Part shown: piece after piece, positions 16,429-25,357 of the stretch
Numbering within the stretch: the stretch's first letter is position 1
Layout: the number at the start of each line of letters is the position of its first letter
IMG/VR virus record: IMGVR_UViG_3300013093_000079
Location: 1-47,438 of that record
Source of the DNA: a virus
Direction: 5' to 3' (one strand)
Length of the DNA: 47,438 nt
Made by a program: the position numbers and the translations under genes
Notes under the pieces: generated by a model
The model's input: only the letters and a program-made list of their open reading frames with translations
Database searches by the model: none
What the model was told of the DNA's origin: nothing

Positions 16429-17267
16429 TGGAGAAACTGCCCGAACTCCCGAAGGCCATCCGCATCCTAAAGCCCATCGAGGCCGAGATGCTCAACTCCA
16501 CCGATGCGGGACGCAGATGGCGATCACCCAAAGAGTGCCTCGTCTGCGGTGCTACGAAGACGTTTCGTTGGTATTCACCAAAGCAGCCAACCGAGGTCGT
16601 GGACTGGGAGTGCAACTGCGCCGACCAATGGATCATGTATCGGTACTTCCTTGCTCACGGCATCCCCATCCGCTACCAGAAACTTGGATGGAGAGATACC
16701 CACGCCGTCAACAGCGCCTCGCTTCGGTCAATCGTGGAGTATGTCCAACAGGCCGAGGATCACATCGCTAACGGCACGGGGCTGTATCTCTACGGACCCA
16801 ACGGAACGGGTAAGACCATGATTGGTAGCCTCGTTCTGAAAATCATGATGTCTCGTGGCTACAGCGGCTACATGACCACGTTCATCGACCTTATCGAGGG
16901 CAAGAAGGCTGGATTCGACGACGCCGAGGCAAAGGAGTGGTTTGTGCGTCAAGTGCGAAACTCGGACTTCTTGCTGATCGACGACCCCGGCAAAGAGCAG
17001 ACTTCGGGTGAGCGCCAGATTGGGTTTCAGACGTCACTTCTTGACGAGGTAGTTCGTTATCGCAGCGGTATGCAGTTGCCAACTATCATCACGGCCAATT
17101 ACTCGACAGACGTCTTTCGACAGAGGTATGGTGAATCCATCTCGTCCTTGCTGGCCGAAGGGCAGGTCCCCGTGGCGTTCTATGGGCAGGACTACCGTAA
17201 GGAGTTTGACGACTTGCAGGTCGAGATCAAGAACAAGGGGTTGAGCCGACCAATGATCATCCAGTGA
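16428..17267 (+). CDS. DnaC-like AAA+ helicase loader
   Basis: A 279-residue ATPase. Walker A is GPNGTGKT (123-130) and Walker B LLIDD (182-186); an N-terminal Cys set (CLVC 37-40, CNC 62-64) forms a probable zinc finger as in primosomal DnaC/DnaI-type loaders. It would load the replicative helicase onto DNA. It begins with GTG overlapping the previous TAG and overlaps the DnaB-like gene by four bases, giving the classic loader-helicase-primase order. Sequence after Walker B (sensor-like TIITANY) fits the AAA+ fold. Confidence 0.85.
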   Translation: MEKLPELPKAIRILKPIEAEMLNSTDAGRRWRSPKECLVCGATKTFRWYSPKQPTEVVDWECNCADQWIMYRYFLAHGIPIRYQKLGWRDTHAVNSASLRSIVEYVQQAEDHIANGTGLYLYGPNGTGKTMIGSLVLKIMMSRGYSGYMTTFIDLIEGKKAGFDDAEAKEWFVRQVRNSDFLLIDDPGKEQTSGERQIGFQTSLLDEVVRYRSGMQLPTIITANYSTDVFRQRYGESISSLLAEGQVPVAFYGQDYRKEFDDLQVEIKNKGLSRPMIIQ

Positions 17268-18592
17268 GTAGCCTTTCCGAGCGCACGCTGTTCTACCTAA
17301 TGCTTGACACGGACTCGATGAGCGTCCTGTCGCTAGAGGGACTAGACCCCGAGGTCATCCCGACCGAAGAACTGCGGCCCATCTATGATTGGTCGATTCG
17401 GTATTTCAATCAAGGTGGACGGGTCGTAGCACCGACGGCAGAACTGTACCGAAACTCGAAACTTGCCAACGGGCTGTCGATGTATGACGTGCTGGCCAAA
17501 TACGACATCAAACTCGATGAGCCACTTGACGACGAACTTCCGACGGTGGAATGGGCGGTCGAGGAACTTCGATCCTCATGGCTGACCGCTAAGACCCACG
17601 AGTGGACTCGCCGTATGACTACGGCTGTCACCACGGCACTTCCCGAAGATCGTCAGAACGTACTAGCCGAGCACGCCACCGAACTCATCGGCCTATCCCT
17701 AACCCTAGAACCCAAGGTCAGCAGGATCGAAGTTGGAGAATCCGCCGCTGACATTTTGATCGACTACGCCCAACGCAAACTGAATCAGGGCGAGTTTCGG
17801 GGCATGGGGTTGGGGTTGCCTGACGTCGATCATTGGACGAATGGCATCCATTCCGGCGAACTAGCAATCATCGCTGCAGGACCCAAAACTGGTAAGTCGT
17901 ACATGATCGATCATGTGGCCCTCAAAGAATGGGAAGCCGGTCGTGACGTGGCTCTTTTCACCCTCGAGAACTCTATCGAGATGACCCGTGACCGAATCGC
18001 CTGTATGGCATTGGGCATCAACCCTACCGATATCGATCGGGGACTGCTCACCCCCGAGGCGGAAGAAGCATTGGCTGATTGGGCAAGTGACTTTGCCAAG
18101 TCTGATACGAAACTCCATATCTTGAAGCCCGACGTCAAAGACTGCACCCCGGAACAGATCGTGATGAAAGCCCGCCTGCTTGGAGCGGAAAGCCTATTGA
18201 TCGATCAACTGACGTTCGTGGAGCCTCCGTATCGTGACGAAAAGGCTCGCTACATCCAAATCCGTGACATCATGCACTCCATCAAGAACCTGATCTCTAC
18301 CGGGCGGGACCAGATGCCATGCCTTATGGCTCACCAGATCAACCGTGAGGGCATGAGGATGGCTCGCAAGAACGGCTATCACCGAATGGATGACATGGCG
18401 GAGGGGTCCGAGGTCGAACGTACCGCCGACCTTTCGATGACCATGTTCGCATCCGAGGATCATCGGCTGGCCAATCGTTATCTGCTTCAGATCGTGGCAT
18501 CTCGCCGTTCCCCGACGAACGCTTGGGACATCGCTTGGAACATCGAGACTGGTATCATGCGGGTGCACGGAGAGGCTGATATCGACCTGTGA
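17264..18592 (+). CDS. DnaB-like replicative helicase
   Basis: A 442-residue RecA-fold helicase. Residues 150-430 carry the motor: Walker A GPKTGKS (206-212), Walker B SLLIDQ (Asp314), a following H-Q pair (MAHQINRE) and the C-terminal RRSP..AWDIAWNIETG strand region. The N-terminal 150 residues are helical and equivalent in position to the DnaB N-domain. It unwinds DNA ahead of the polymerase. The start is GTG, overlapping the loader stop; the stop overlaps the primase start. It is near normal DnaB length. Confidence 0.88.
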   Translation: MSSLSERTLFYLMLDTDSMSVLSLEGLDPEVIPTEELRPIYDWSIRYFNQGGRVVAPTAELYRNSKLANGLSMYDVLAKYDIKLDEPLDDELPTVEWAVEELRSSWLTAKTHEWTRRMTTAVTTALPEDRQNVLAEHATELIGLSLTLEPKVSRIEVGESAADILIDYAQRKLNQGEFRGMGLGLPDVDHWTNGIHSGELAIIAAGPKTGKSYMIDHVALKEWEAGRDVALFTLENSIEMTRDRIACMALGINPTDIDRGLLTPEAEEALADWASDFAKSDTKLHILKPDVKDCTPEQIVMKARLLGAESLLIDQLTFVEPPYRDEKARYIQIRDIMHSIKNLISTGRDQMPCLMAHQINREGMRMARKNGYHRMDDMAEGSEVERTADLSMTMFASEDHRLANRYLLQIVASRRSPTNAWDIAWNIETGIMRVHGEADIDL

Positions 18593-19641
18593 GACGTGGT
18601 GCCGAGAACTTCACTCAAAACGATGGCGTCGGGCAAGAAGTTGCCCAGTTGCTGGCGCTCTCAGAAGATGAGCGACGAACGCTGTGCCTCGAACTACTTG
18701 AAGAATTTGGTGCCCAGAACATTAGTGAGCATGGTGACGAGATACTCCACTCGTGCTGCCTACCATTTGGTCATCATCGAAACGGCGATCAAAATCCCAG
18801 CGCCAATCTCAACTGGCGCAAACTGACGTATCACTGTCACGGGTGTGGCGAAGGTGGCGGTATTGCATGGTTCATCACAGTATGCCGTGGAGGGGACTAT
18901 GCGGCCACGAAATCATGGCTCACGGGCCAGACGACGGTGGGCACACACGAGTCCTTACAGCGCCTCCTAGCGTACATGGACTCCCTCTATGCGACCCCTG
19001 AAACAGCATCTAACGTAGGTATCCCGTCGTATGATCCTTCGATCTTGGAAGCGTGGCAGTTTATTCATCCGTATTTGACCGAGGGGCGAAACATCCCCAT
19101 CCCGAATATCATTCGCCTAAGTATCGGATACGACCCCCAGCAAGACCGCATCATCCTCCCGCATTTTTGGGAAGACCAACTCGTAGGTTGGCAAACTCGA
19201 CAGATCAACGCTGACGGTGGTCCCAAATACAAGAACTCCCCCGACTTTCCCAAAAACGAAACACTCTACCACGCCCCAGATGTAAAGTCAAATCCCGTCG
19301 TAGTCGAATCGGTACTAAGCGTGGCATCAAAACTCCATCTTTGCCCCACCATGACGGCGACCTTCGGAGCATCGGTCACAGAGCGACAGTGCCATCTGCT
19401 TGCCCGCTACCCCCAAGTAACCCTGTGGTTCGACAATGACGCAGCGGGATGGAAGGCTACCGAAGAGGTCGGTTCATTCCTCATCCGATACACTAATGTC
19501 CTAGTAGTGGAATCCGAATGGGACGCCGACCCCGCTGATATGGACGACGAGGTGTTCTTGACAACCGTCGCCAACGTGGTACCGTTCTCGCTTTGGAAGT
19601 CACCAACTCAACTCAAAGGACTACCCCATGGCAATTCGTAA
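18589..19641 (+). CDS. DnaG-type DNA primase
   Basis: A 350-residue primase with a CHC2-like zinc finger (Cys56/Cys57, His62, Cys83, Cys86 in YHCHGCGEGG) and a TOPRIM-type core: VVVESVLSV with catalytic Glu239 and WFDNDAAG with Asp281 and Asp283. It would make RNA primers for the phage fork. It starts with GTG overlapping the helicase stop. At 350 residues it is shorter than bacterial DnaG (about 600) and lacks the C-terminal helicase-binding domain, as is common in phages. It overlaps a 46-codon gene by 14 bases. Confidence 0.85.
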   Translation: MRRGAENFTQNDGVGQEVAQLLALSEDERRTLCLELLEEFGAQNISEHGDEILHSCCLPFGHHRNGDQNPSANLNWRKLTYHCHGCGEGGGIAWFITVCRGGDYAATKSWLTGQTTVGTHESLQRLLAYMDSLYATPETASNVGIPSYDPSILEAWQFIHPYLTEGRNIPIPNIIRLSIGYDPQQDRIILPHFWEDQLVGWQTRQINADGGPKYKNSPDFPKNETLYHAPDVKSNPVVVESVLSVASKLHLCPTMTATFGASVTERQCHLLARYPQVTLWFDNDAAGWKATEEVGSFLIRYTNVLVVESEWDADPADMDDEVFLTTVANVVPFSLWKSPTQLKGLPHGNS

Positions 19642-19768
19642 GTTTGGCACAGGAAAGATTCTCGAAGAAGGCAAGAACTCCCCCGATCCCATCGTGAAGG
19701 AAGCATCCTCCGATTGGACCGACGAGGACAGCCGTGAACTCGCTCAGGAGAACTCCGACGAGCGATGA
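19628..19768 (+). CDS. Small acidic protein (46 residues)
   Basis: MAIRKFGTGKILEEGKNSP starts a 46-residue protein ending in a Glu/Asp-rich tail (WTDEDSRELAQENSDER). The ATG lies inside the primase end, and the stop overlaps the next start (ATGA), which supports real translation. Small proteins with an F.TGK start and acidic tail occur at this place in actinophage replication operons, to my knowledge without assigned function. Confidence 0.6.
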   Translation: MAIRKFGTGKILEEGKNSPDPIVKEASSDWTDEDSRELAQENSDER

Positions 19769-20526
19769 GCGGAACCTACCTGCCCCGCCCGAGCGAGCAG
19801 GAACAGGCCGAACTCAAAGAGAGGTCTTACGATCCGACTCGTCCCGTGCTCGTCGGTATTGGACCCGTAGAGTTTGCGACCACGCTTGCACTAGAGGCGT
19901 TCCCAGCAATCATCTGGGACGTGAATGGCTACTACCGAGACTTTGGGATCGGCAAGAAGGCCACCCGTAAAGAGATCAAGGCTCGGTATCAAGAACTCCA
20001 AGGTGACTCATCTGTCCGCCTAACGATGATCGCTTCGGTTTTGCTCAACGCTACCGAGCGCCTGCGCTACGACACCACGCCATTAGGCGAGCACTATTTC
20101 GACGCCGAAGTCGAAGAAGCCATCCGCAACAAAATTGCCGATGCGGGGCTGGGCCAACCGGCAGGTGACGGGGACGATCACGCCCCCAGCATCTCCGAAA
20201 TCATCGAGCGCAATCGAGACCAGCGAGAAATCGAACTAACGGCAGCCCCCAAGCGAGACCATTGGTCGTATTACCAACTGGGCACCGAAGTCCATGATCC
20301 TGACCGCATGGCTAAGTGGCGTGCATCTCTTTCCAAGGCGTGCTATGGTACCGCCCACGAGCAGCCACGATGGCTGTCCGTAGGGTTTATGTCCGGCGAG
20401 GAAAAGTGTCGAGTGGTGGCCGTTGGCTATCGCACGGTGTTCTTCCTCAACGTCGAGCACGAGCCTACCGATGTGCTAGCATTGGAGGCGTTCCACTTGT
20501 GGGACACCCAAATCAACACCAAATAA
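19765..20526 (+). CDS. DnaJ-like protein with degenerate J domain
   Basis: A 253-residue protein. Residues 50-115 resemble a J domain: YYRDFGIGKKATRKEIKARY, then LNATERLRYD, equivalent to the YY..LG...A...EIK..YR and L....R..YD elements. The loop with the HPD tripeptide, needed to stimulate Hsp70, is absent (the sequence passes through LQGDSSVRL instead). The C-terminal 100 residues are a separate alpha/beta region of unknown fold. It lies between primase and the ssDNA-binding-like gene, so it may be a scaffold in the replication complex rather than a co-chaperone. The start overlaps the preceding stop by four bases. Confidence 0.6.
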   Translation: MSGTYLPRPSEQEQAELKERSYDPTRPVLVGIGPVEFATTLALEAFPAIIWDVNGYYRDFGIGKKATRKEIKARYQELQGDSSVRLTMIASVLLNATERLRYDTTPLGEHYFDAEVEEAIRNKIADAGLGQPAGDGDDHAPSISEIIERNRDQREIELTAAPKRDHWSYYQLGTEVHDPDRMAKWRASLSKACYGTAHEQPRWLSVGFMSGEEKCRVVAVGYRTVFFLNVEHEPTDVLALEAFHLWDTQINTK

Positions 20527-20551
20527 CCCAATCAAACCCAAGGAGCAACAC

Positions 20552-21583
20552 ATGTCAACCCCAACCCCGTCATTCCGTCGTGGAGCGGCAGCCGTAAAGG
20601 CCGCAACCTCCAGCGACTTTGCACCTTTCCAGAAGACCGAGTATCTCTCGATCAAGTCTGGTGAGAAGGCGCTCGTCCGGTTCCTGACCGACTACGACGC
20701 TGCTACCGATCCCCGTAGTGGGGAACTCGTCGGTGGATGGCTCGGTGTCAAGCAGCACCAGAACATCAGGACCCGTCCCCAGCCCGCCGACTACAAGGGC
20801 ACGTCGTGGCCGCAGCGCATGGCTGCCCCCTGCCGTCGTGACCCCAACTTTGCGGGCATCTACGACGACTGCTACATCTGCGACGTCATCAAGCCTGCCG
20901 ACCCGTTCGTCAAGGCTCCTTCACACCGCCTGTACGCACTTGGCGTTCTCCGTGAGGAAGTCGTCGTCGATGGCAAGCGTGTGATTCGTGACCAAATGCG
21001 AAAGGTCACTCGTCGGGACGCATCCGGTGGCGAGACCGAGATCGAGGAGCCTCGTATCGTCGTGGTGAACATGGGCAAGAAGAACTTCTTCGACCCCCTG
21101 TCCGCATGGGCTACCCGTTTCGGCACCATCCTTGACCGTGACTACGAGATCACTCGTCAGGGCGATGGCCTCGAGACGACCTACCTCATCATCCCCGAGA
21201 TGGAGCAGCAGACCGCTCAGAAGGCCGATGGCACCACCGAGGTGTTTGACCTTCGAGAGAGCGAGTTCATGGCTCACTACCTCCCCACGGCAAACGAGGT
21301 CGGTTACGCCAAGGCTTCGGACCTGTATCTGGAGCCCATCATCACGGAGAAGACCACGGACGAGTTCTACGGCAAGTTCTTCGACCCGACGTACAACGGC
21401 CCTAACCAGCCAGCGTCGGCGCCCGTGAGCGCACCTGCCGAGGATTGGGTCACCGAGACCCCCGTGCAGTCCTACGCAGAGGCTGCCCCGGCACCAGCCC
21501 CGGCACCGCAGCCCACCGCTGCCAATCCGGTGACTGACGTGGATCAACTCAAGGCGATGATCGAGCAACTGCAGAACTCGTAG
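20552..21583 (+). CDS. Putative single-stranded DNA-binding protein
   Basis: A 343-residue protein starting MSTPTPSFRRGA after AAGGAG. The central part (30-270) is beta-rich with two Cys (CRRD near 96, CYICDV near 108), followed by a Pro/Ala-rich linker (285-325) and a short final helix. This layout, a folded domain plus flexible tail, and the place between primase and DNA polymerase/RecA fit phage ssDNA-binding proteins such as gp32-type or actinophage SSBs. I see no diagnostic OB-fold motif, so the call rests on context and architecture. Confidence 0.5.
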   Translation: MSTPTPSFRRGAAAVKAATSSDFAPFQKTEYLSIKSGEKALVRFLTDYDAATDPRSGELVGGWLGVKQHQNIRTRPQPADYKGTSWPQRMAAPCRRDPNFAGIYDDCYICDVIKPADPFVKAPSHRLYALGVLREEVVVDGKRVIRDQMRKVTRRDASGGETEIEEPRIVVVNMGKKNFFDPLSAWATRFGTILDRDYEITRQGDGLETTYLIIPEMEQQTAQKADGTTEVFDLRESEFMAHYLPTANEVGYAKASDLYLEPIITEKTTDEFYGKFFDPTYNGPNQPASAPVSAPAEDWVTETPVQSYAEAAPAPAPAPQPTAANPVTDVDQLKAMIEQLQNS

Positions 21584-21665
21584 TTGCCCTTCTCTCGAGA
21601 GGGTGGCGTCACGGCGTTTGGTATGGGAGAGGTCCTGCCAACCGTCGTGGCGTCATCCCCTCGAC

Positions 21666-21694
21666 TTGCTTTGCCCACACCACATCACTAAGGT
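21666..21694 (+). promoter_or_regulatory. Leaderless promoter of the DNA polymerase gene
   Basis: -35 TTGCTT (21666-21671), exact 17-base spacer, -10 TAAGGT (21689-21694), six bases, ATG 21701. No ribosome binding site. It lies in the 117-base gap after the SSB-like gene, which otherwise contains a weak CCCT...AGGG hairpin (21587-21603). Confidence 0.65.
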
Positions 21695-21700
21695 CGCCCT

Positions 21701-24700
21701 ATGCACATTCTGCAGGCGTTTGGTGGGCACGCAGCGCCGGATCAACAGTTCCCCATCCCCTCTATCATTGAGGACGATGATGGCTACCGCATCCTGCTAG
21801 CACGGTCAGACGTGCCGGTAAAGGATCGGGTGCAGCAGCAGGCTGACGATCTTGGCGTGGCGTTCACCTACTACGCCGATTCACAAATCGCTATCCGAGA
21901 CGGAATCTCGTATTCCCTCTCTCCGATTCCTTCATTCTTTGAGGTGGTTGGCGCAACACCAATCGCCGACGCTATCGATTCATCCCGATTCGTTCACCTG
22001 CACACCCACTCCGAGTTCAGTGCGCTCGATGGATTTAGCACCATCGACGAAATCGTTGATTCGGTCGTGGCAGACGGTCAGTCAGCCGTAGCCATCACCG
22101 ACCATGGTGTGTGCGCCGGTCACCCCTACCTCCAAGCAGCGGCGGACAAGGCTGGCATCAAGCCCATTATGGGCATCGAGGCGTACTTCGTCGACGATCG
22201 ATTCCGGCGACCGATTGGTCTAGAGGGTCGTCGTCGCTCGGAGTTGACCGAAACAGAACTAGCGGCATACGAGCAAGACTCCGCCGAGGTCCGTGATTAT
22301 TGGCACTTGATTCTTCTGGCCGAGACCGACGTGGGCCTCCGAAACCTGTGGGCCATGTCTACCGAGGCTCATCGGGACGGGTTCTATCGTCACCCCCGAT
22401 TGGACTGGGATACCCTTCAGCGCCATGCTGAGGGCGTCATTTGCATGACGGCGTGCCTTCGTGGTCCCGTGAGCCAAGCCATCCTTCACGGCGATCTTCA
22501 AACTGCCGTCGCCCGGACCAGCCGTCTTCAGGCAATCTTTGGCGACCGGCTCTACATGGAGATTCACACCAACACCGAACCGGAGCAGCGACAGGTCAAT
22601 ATCGCTCTCGTGGCTATTGCCCAAACGCTATCTGTGCCTGTGGTGGCCGTATCGGACTCGCACTATTCATGCCACTCCCACAAGGACGCCCACAAAGTTT
22701 GGATCGCCGCCCAGACTGGAAACTCAATCAACGACGATTCCGGGCTGTTTGACGGCAACGCCGAGTACCACTTGTTCACAGAGGCCGAAGTGCGAGAATC
22801 CCTGTCCTACCTACCACCTGACGTAGTAAACGCCGCTGTGTCGAACACAGGGGCCGTAGCGGACCGTTGTGACGTGACCCTCAAGCGCAACCCAGACCCC
22901 CCAAGGTTTCATGCTGACGGAACCGATGCCAAGGGCTTGCTCGACCTGTGCATGGCGAACTGGGAACGCAAGACATCTGGCAAGTCCAAGCCTCAGTCTG
23001 AATACATCGCACGGTTCCAAAACGAGATGGGGCTGCTTATGGAAAAGCAGTTCTGTGGCTATTTCCTTATGGTGGCCGACTACTGCCTTTGGGCAAAGGA
23101 TCATGGGATCCTAGTAGGACCCGCTCGAGGATCGGGTGGAGGGTCTTTGGTGGCCTATCTCAGTGGCATCACCGAACTTGATCCCGTGGAGTGCGACCTG
23201 CTCTTCGAGCGGTTTATGACCAAAGGCCGGAAAGAACTGCCCGACTTCGATGTGGACTTTCCCTCGAGCCGGATTGACGATGTGTATCAGTACGTCATCG
23301 ACCGATGGGGAGAGGATCACGTCATTCGAGTCGGTACCCATCTTCGTTTGAAGAACAAGTCGGTCATCCGCAAACTGGCGTCTGCCCTCAAGGGTTCTGT
23401 AGACGTGGACTGGAACGACATCGAGGCCGTCTCAAAGATCATCGACTCTGCCGAAGCCGGGACCGCAGGCGTCGGGTTGCCATGGGACGAACTGTGGGCT
23501 ACCTATGGCGACCAACTAAACACCTATCGGGCAAAGTACCCCACGCTGTTTCACTATGCCGATCTTTTCGTAGGCCGACTCAACGCCTACGGGAAGCACG
23601 CAGCAGGCATCGTCATCTCCTCCGACGAGACCCTTACCGACCGCCTGCCCCTGCGTCTGGGCGATGATGGCCGGTTCATCTCCGAGTACGACATGAACGC
23701 ACTCGCAGATATGGGGCTGGTGAAGTTTGACTTTCTTGGCATCCGTACCCTCGACACCCTGCAAATCTCGCTCGACCTCATCAAGTCCCGGCATGGGGTA
23801 GACATTGACATCTACAACTGGCGAGACGAATATGACGACGAGTCGGTCTGGGACCTTATCTGCAGCGGCAACACGCTCGGGCTGTTCCAAATCGAAACGG
23901 GAGCAGGCACTCGTCAAACGAAATTGATCCAGCCCCGTAGTCTGCACGAACTAGCAGACGTGGTGACGCTGGACCGACCGGGACCAATGCGCTCGGGTCT
24001 CGATAAAACATATCTTGCTCGCAGGAACGGCAAGGAGCGGGTCACCTATGCCGACCCCCGTCTCGAGCCCGTCCTCAATCGTTCTTACGGAGTCATCATC
24101 TATCAGGAGGACATCATGCAGACCTGCATGGTGCTCGCTGGATACGATTCCGAAGAGGCCGATAACGTCCGTAAGATTCTTGGCAAGAAAAAGATCGAAG
24201 CGGCCAAAATCGAAGGGCGTAAGTTTGTAGCCGCTGCCATTGAGCGAGGCATGGACTCGGACGCTGCGGAGGCACTGTGGGAACTCATGGAGGAGTTTGC
24301 CCGATATGCCTTCAACCGTAGTCACGCCTTTGGTTATGCGATGCTGGCCTACTGGACGGCATGGATGAAGAAGCATTATCCGTTGGAGTTCTACACGGCG
24401 TGCATGAGTACGGTTGACAAGAATCGTCTCGGGGAGTTCATCGTGGACGCCAAACGTGCGGGCATCAATGTTTCGCCCCCAGACATCAACCGCTCGGGCG
24501 TAGATTTCACGCCCTCGGAGCAAGGGATTCTGTTCGGTCTTGGAGCGGTAAAGGGCATTGGCACCAAGGCTCAACCTTTGGTGGAGGGTCAGCCCTATAC
24601 CTCAATCGAGGACCTTCGGTCGAGGGTTACGGTTGGGCCAGACGGCAAGACAAAGAAGTTGGCTGACTCCGGCACCCTAAAGACGCTAAATCGTATCGGC

Positions 24701-25357
24701 GCCCTAGAGTCGTTGCATCCCAATCGCAGGGCCGTAGAGGTCATGCTGGAGGCCGATGCGGTCAAGGGCAATCAAAAGTGCATCCACTACGATGCCTCGT
24801 TCCGTTCCGAAGGCGTTCCCGAAGGCTGCACGTTTGATTGGACGACGGAGCCTGTGACGATCGGCAAGCGTGGGAATCCACTAAAGCCTAAGCCCGTACC
24901 CAAGCGATGCACCGTGGCCTGTCGTCACTACGAGGAGCGTTCAAACGAAATCGGTGATATCGATCCTTACTCCGACGAGGAGGTAAGGAACTTTGAGATG
25001 GAGTACCTCGGGAACTACCTTTCGTCCACCCCGTTCGATCGAATCAACGATGACTTCGCTGCCGAGGTCAAAAAGGCGTCCGAGTTGGAGGCGTACGAGT
25101 TCTACGAAAAGGCCATGACAGCAGGCATCGTCAAGCGCATGACGGAGAAACTCGACCGCAACGGGCGCTCGTTTGGCATCGTGACATTGTTCGCCCAAGA
25201 TGGTATGTTGGACGCAATCTGCTTCCACGACTCTTGGCTATCGGTCAAGTCCAAGGCGCACCTCGGTGACCTTGTGCTAGCCATGACCAAGAAGAATCAT
25301 CGGGGCTACCAGATCCTAGATATCGAAACAACACAACCCAAGGAGCAACACCAATGA
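21701..25357 (+). CDS. dnaE: DNA polymerase III alpha subunit (DnaE-type)
   Basis: A 1218-residue C-family polymerase. After an N-terminal extension of about 95 residues comes a PHP domain (HLHTHSEFSALDGF from about 99, AITDHG, GIEAYF), then the polymerase core with GPARGSGGGS (palm), the catalytic PDFDVDF (514-520; Asp515, Asp517), KFDFLG..TL carrying the third Asp, fingers and the HhH/OB region with HDSWLSVKSKAHLGD near the end. It is the phage replicative polymerase. No 3'-5' exonuclease domain is fused; the separate DEDD exonuclease at 39256 could proofread. The 95-residue N-terminal piece is not part of ordinary DnaE. The stop overlaps the RecA start (ATGA). Confidence 0.93.
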   Translation: MHILQAFGGHAAPDQQFPIPSIIEDDDGYRILLARSDVPVKDRVQQQADDLGVAFTYYADSQIAIRDGISYSLSPIPSFFEVVGATPIADAIDSSRFVHLHTHSEFSALDGFSTIDEIVDSVVADGQSAVAITDHGVCAGHPYLQAAADKAGIKPIMGIEAYFVDDRFRRPIGLEGRRRSELTETELAAYEQDSAEVRDYWHLILLAETDVGLRNLWAMSTEAHRDGFYRHPRLDWDTLQRHAEGVICMTACLRGPVSQAILHGDLQTAVARTSRLQAIFGDRLYMEIHTNTEPEQRQVNIALVAIAQTLSVPVVAVSDSHYSCHSHKDAHKVWIAAQTGNSINDDSGLFDGNAEYHLFTEAEVRESLSYLPPDVVNAAVSNTGAVADRCDVTLKRNPDPPRFHADGTDAKGLLDLCMANWERKTSGKSKPQSEYIARFQNEMGLLMEKQFCGYFLMVADYCLWAKDHGILVGPARGSGGGSLVAYLSGITELDPVECDLLFERFMTKGRKELPDFDVDFPSSRIDDVYQYVIDRWGEDHVIRVGTHLRLKNKSVIRKLASALKGSVDVDWNDIEAVSKIIDSAEAGTAGVGLPWDELWATYGDQLNTYRAKYPTLFHYADLFVGRLNAYGKHAAGIVISSDETLTDRLPLRLGDDGRFISEYDMNALADMGLVKFDFLGIRTLDTLQISLDLIKSRHGVDIDIYNWRDEYDDESVWDLICSGNTLGLFQIETGAGTRQTKLIQPRSLHELADVVTLDRPGPMRSGLDKTYLARRNGKERVTYADPRLEPVLNRSYGVIIYQEDIMQTCMVLAGYDSEEADNVRKILGKKKIEAAKIEGRKFVAAAIERGMDSDAAEALWELMEEFARYAFNRSHAFGYAMLAYWTAWMKKHYPLEFYTACMSTVDKNRLGEFIVDAKRAGINVSPPDINRSGVDFTPSEQGILFGLGAVKGIGTKAQPLVEGQPYTSIEDLRSRVTVGPDGKTKKLADSGTLKTLNRIGALESLHPNRRAVEVMLEADAVKGNQKCIHYDASFRSEGVPEGCTFDWTTEPVTIGKRGNPLKPKPVPKRCTVACRHYEERSNEIGDIDPYSDEEVRNFEMEYLGNYLSSTPFDRINDDFAAEVKKASELEAYEFYEKAMTAGIVKRMTEKLDRNGRSFGIVTLFAQDGMLDAICFHDSWLSVKSKAHLGDLVLAMTKKNHRGYQILDIETTQPKEQHQ

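Noticed and set aside
20921-21568. 215-codon minus-strand frame opposite the SSB-like gene
   Set aside because: Its composition is that of an antisense shadow (Gly/Arg/Leu/Val-rich), and the + strand gene has a proper ribosome binding site and operon context.
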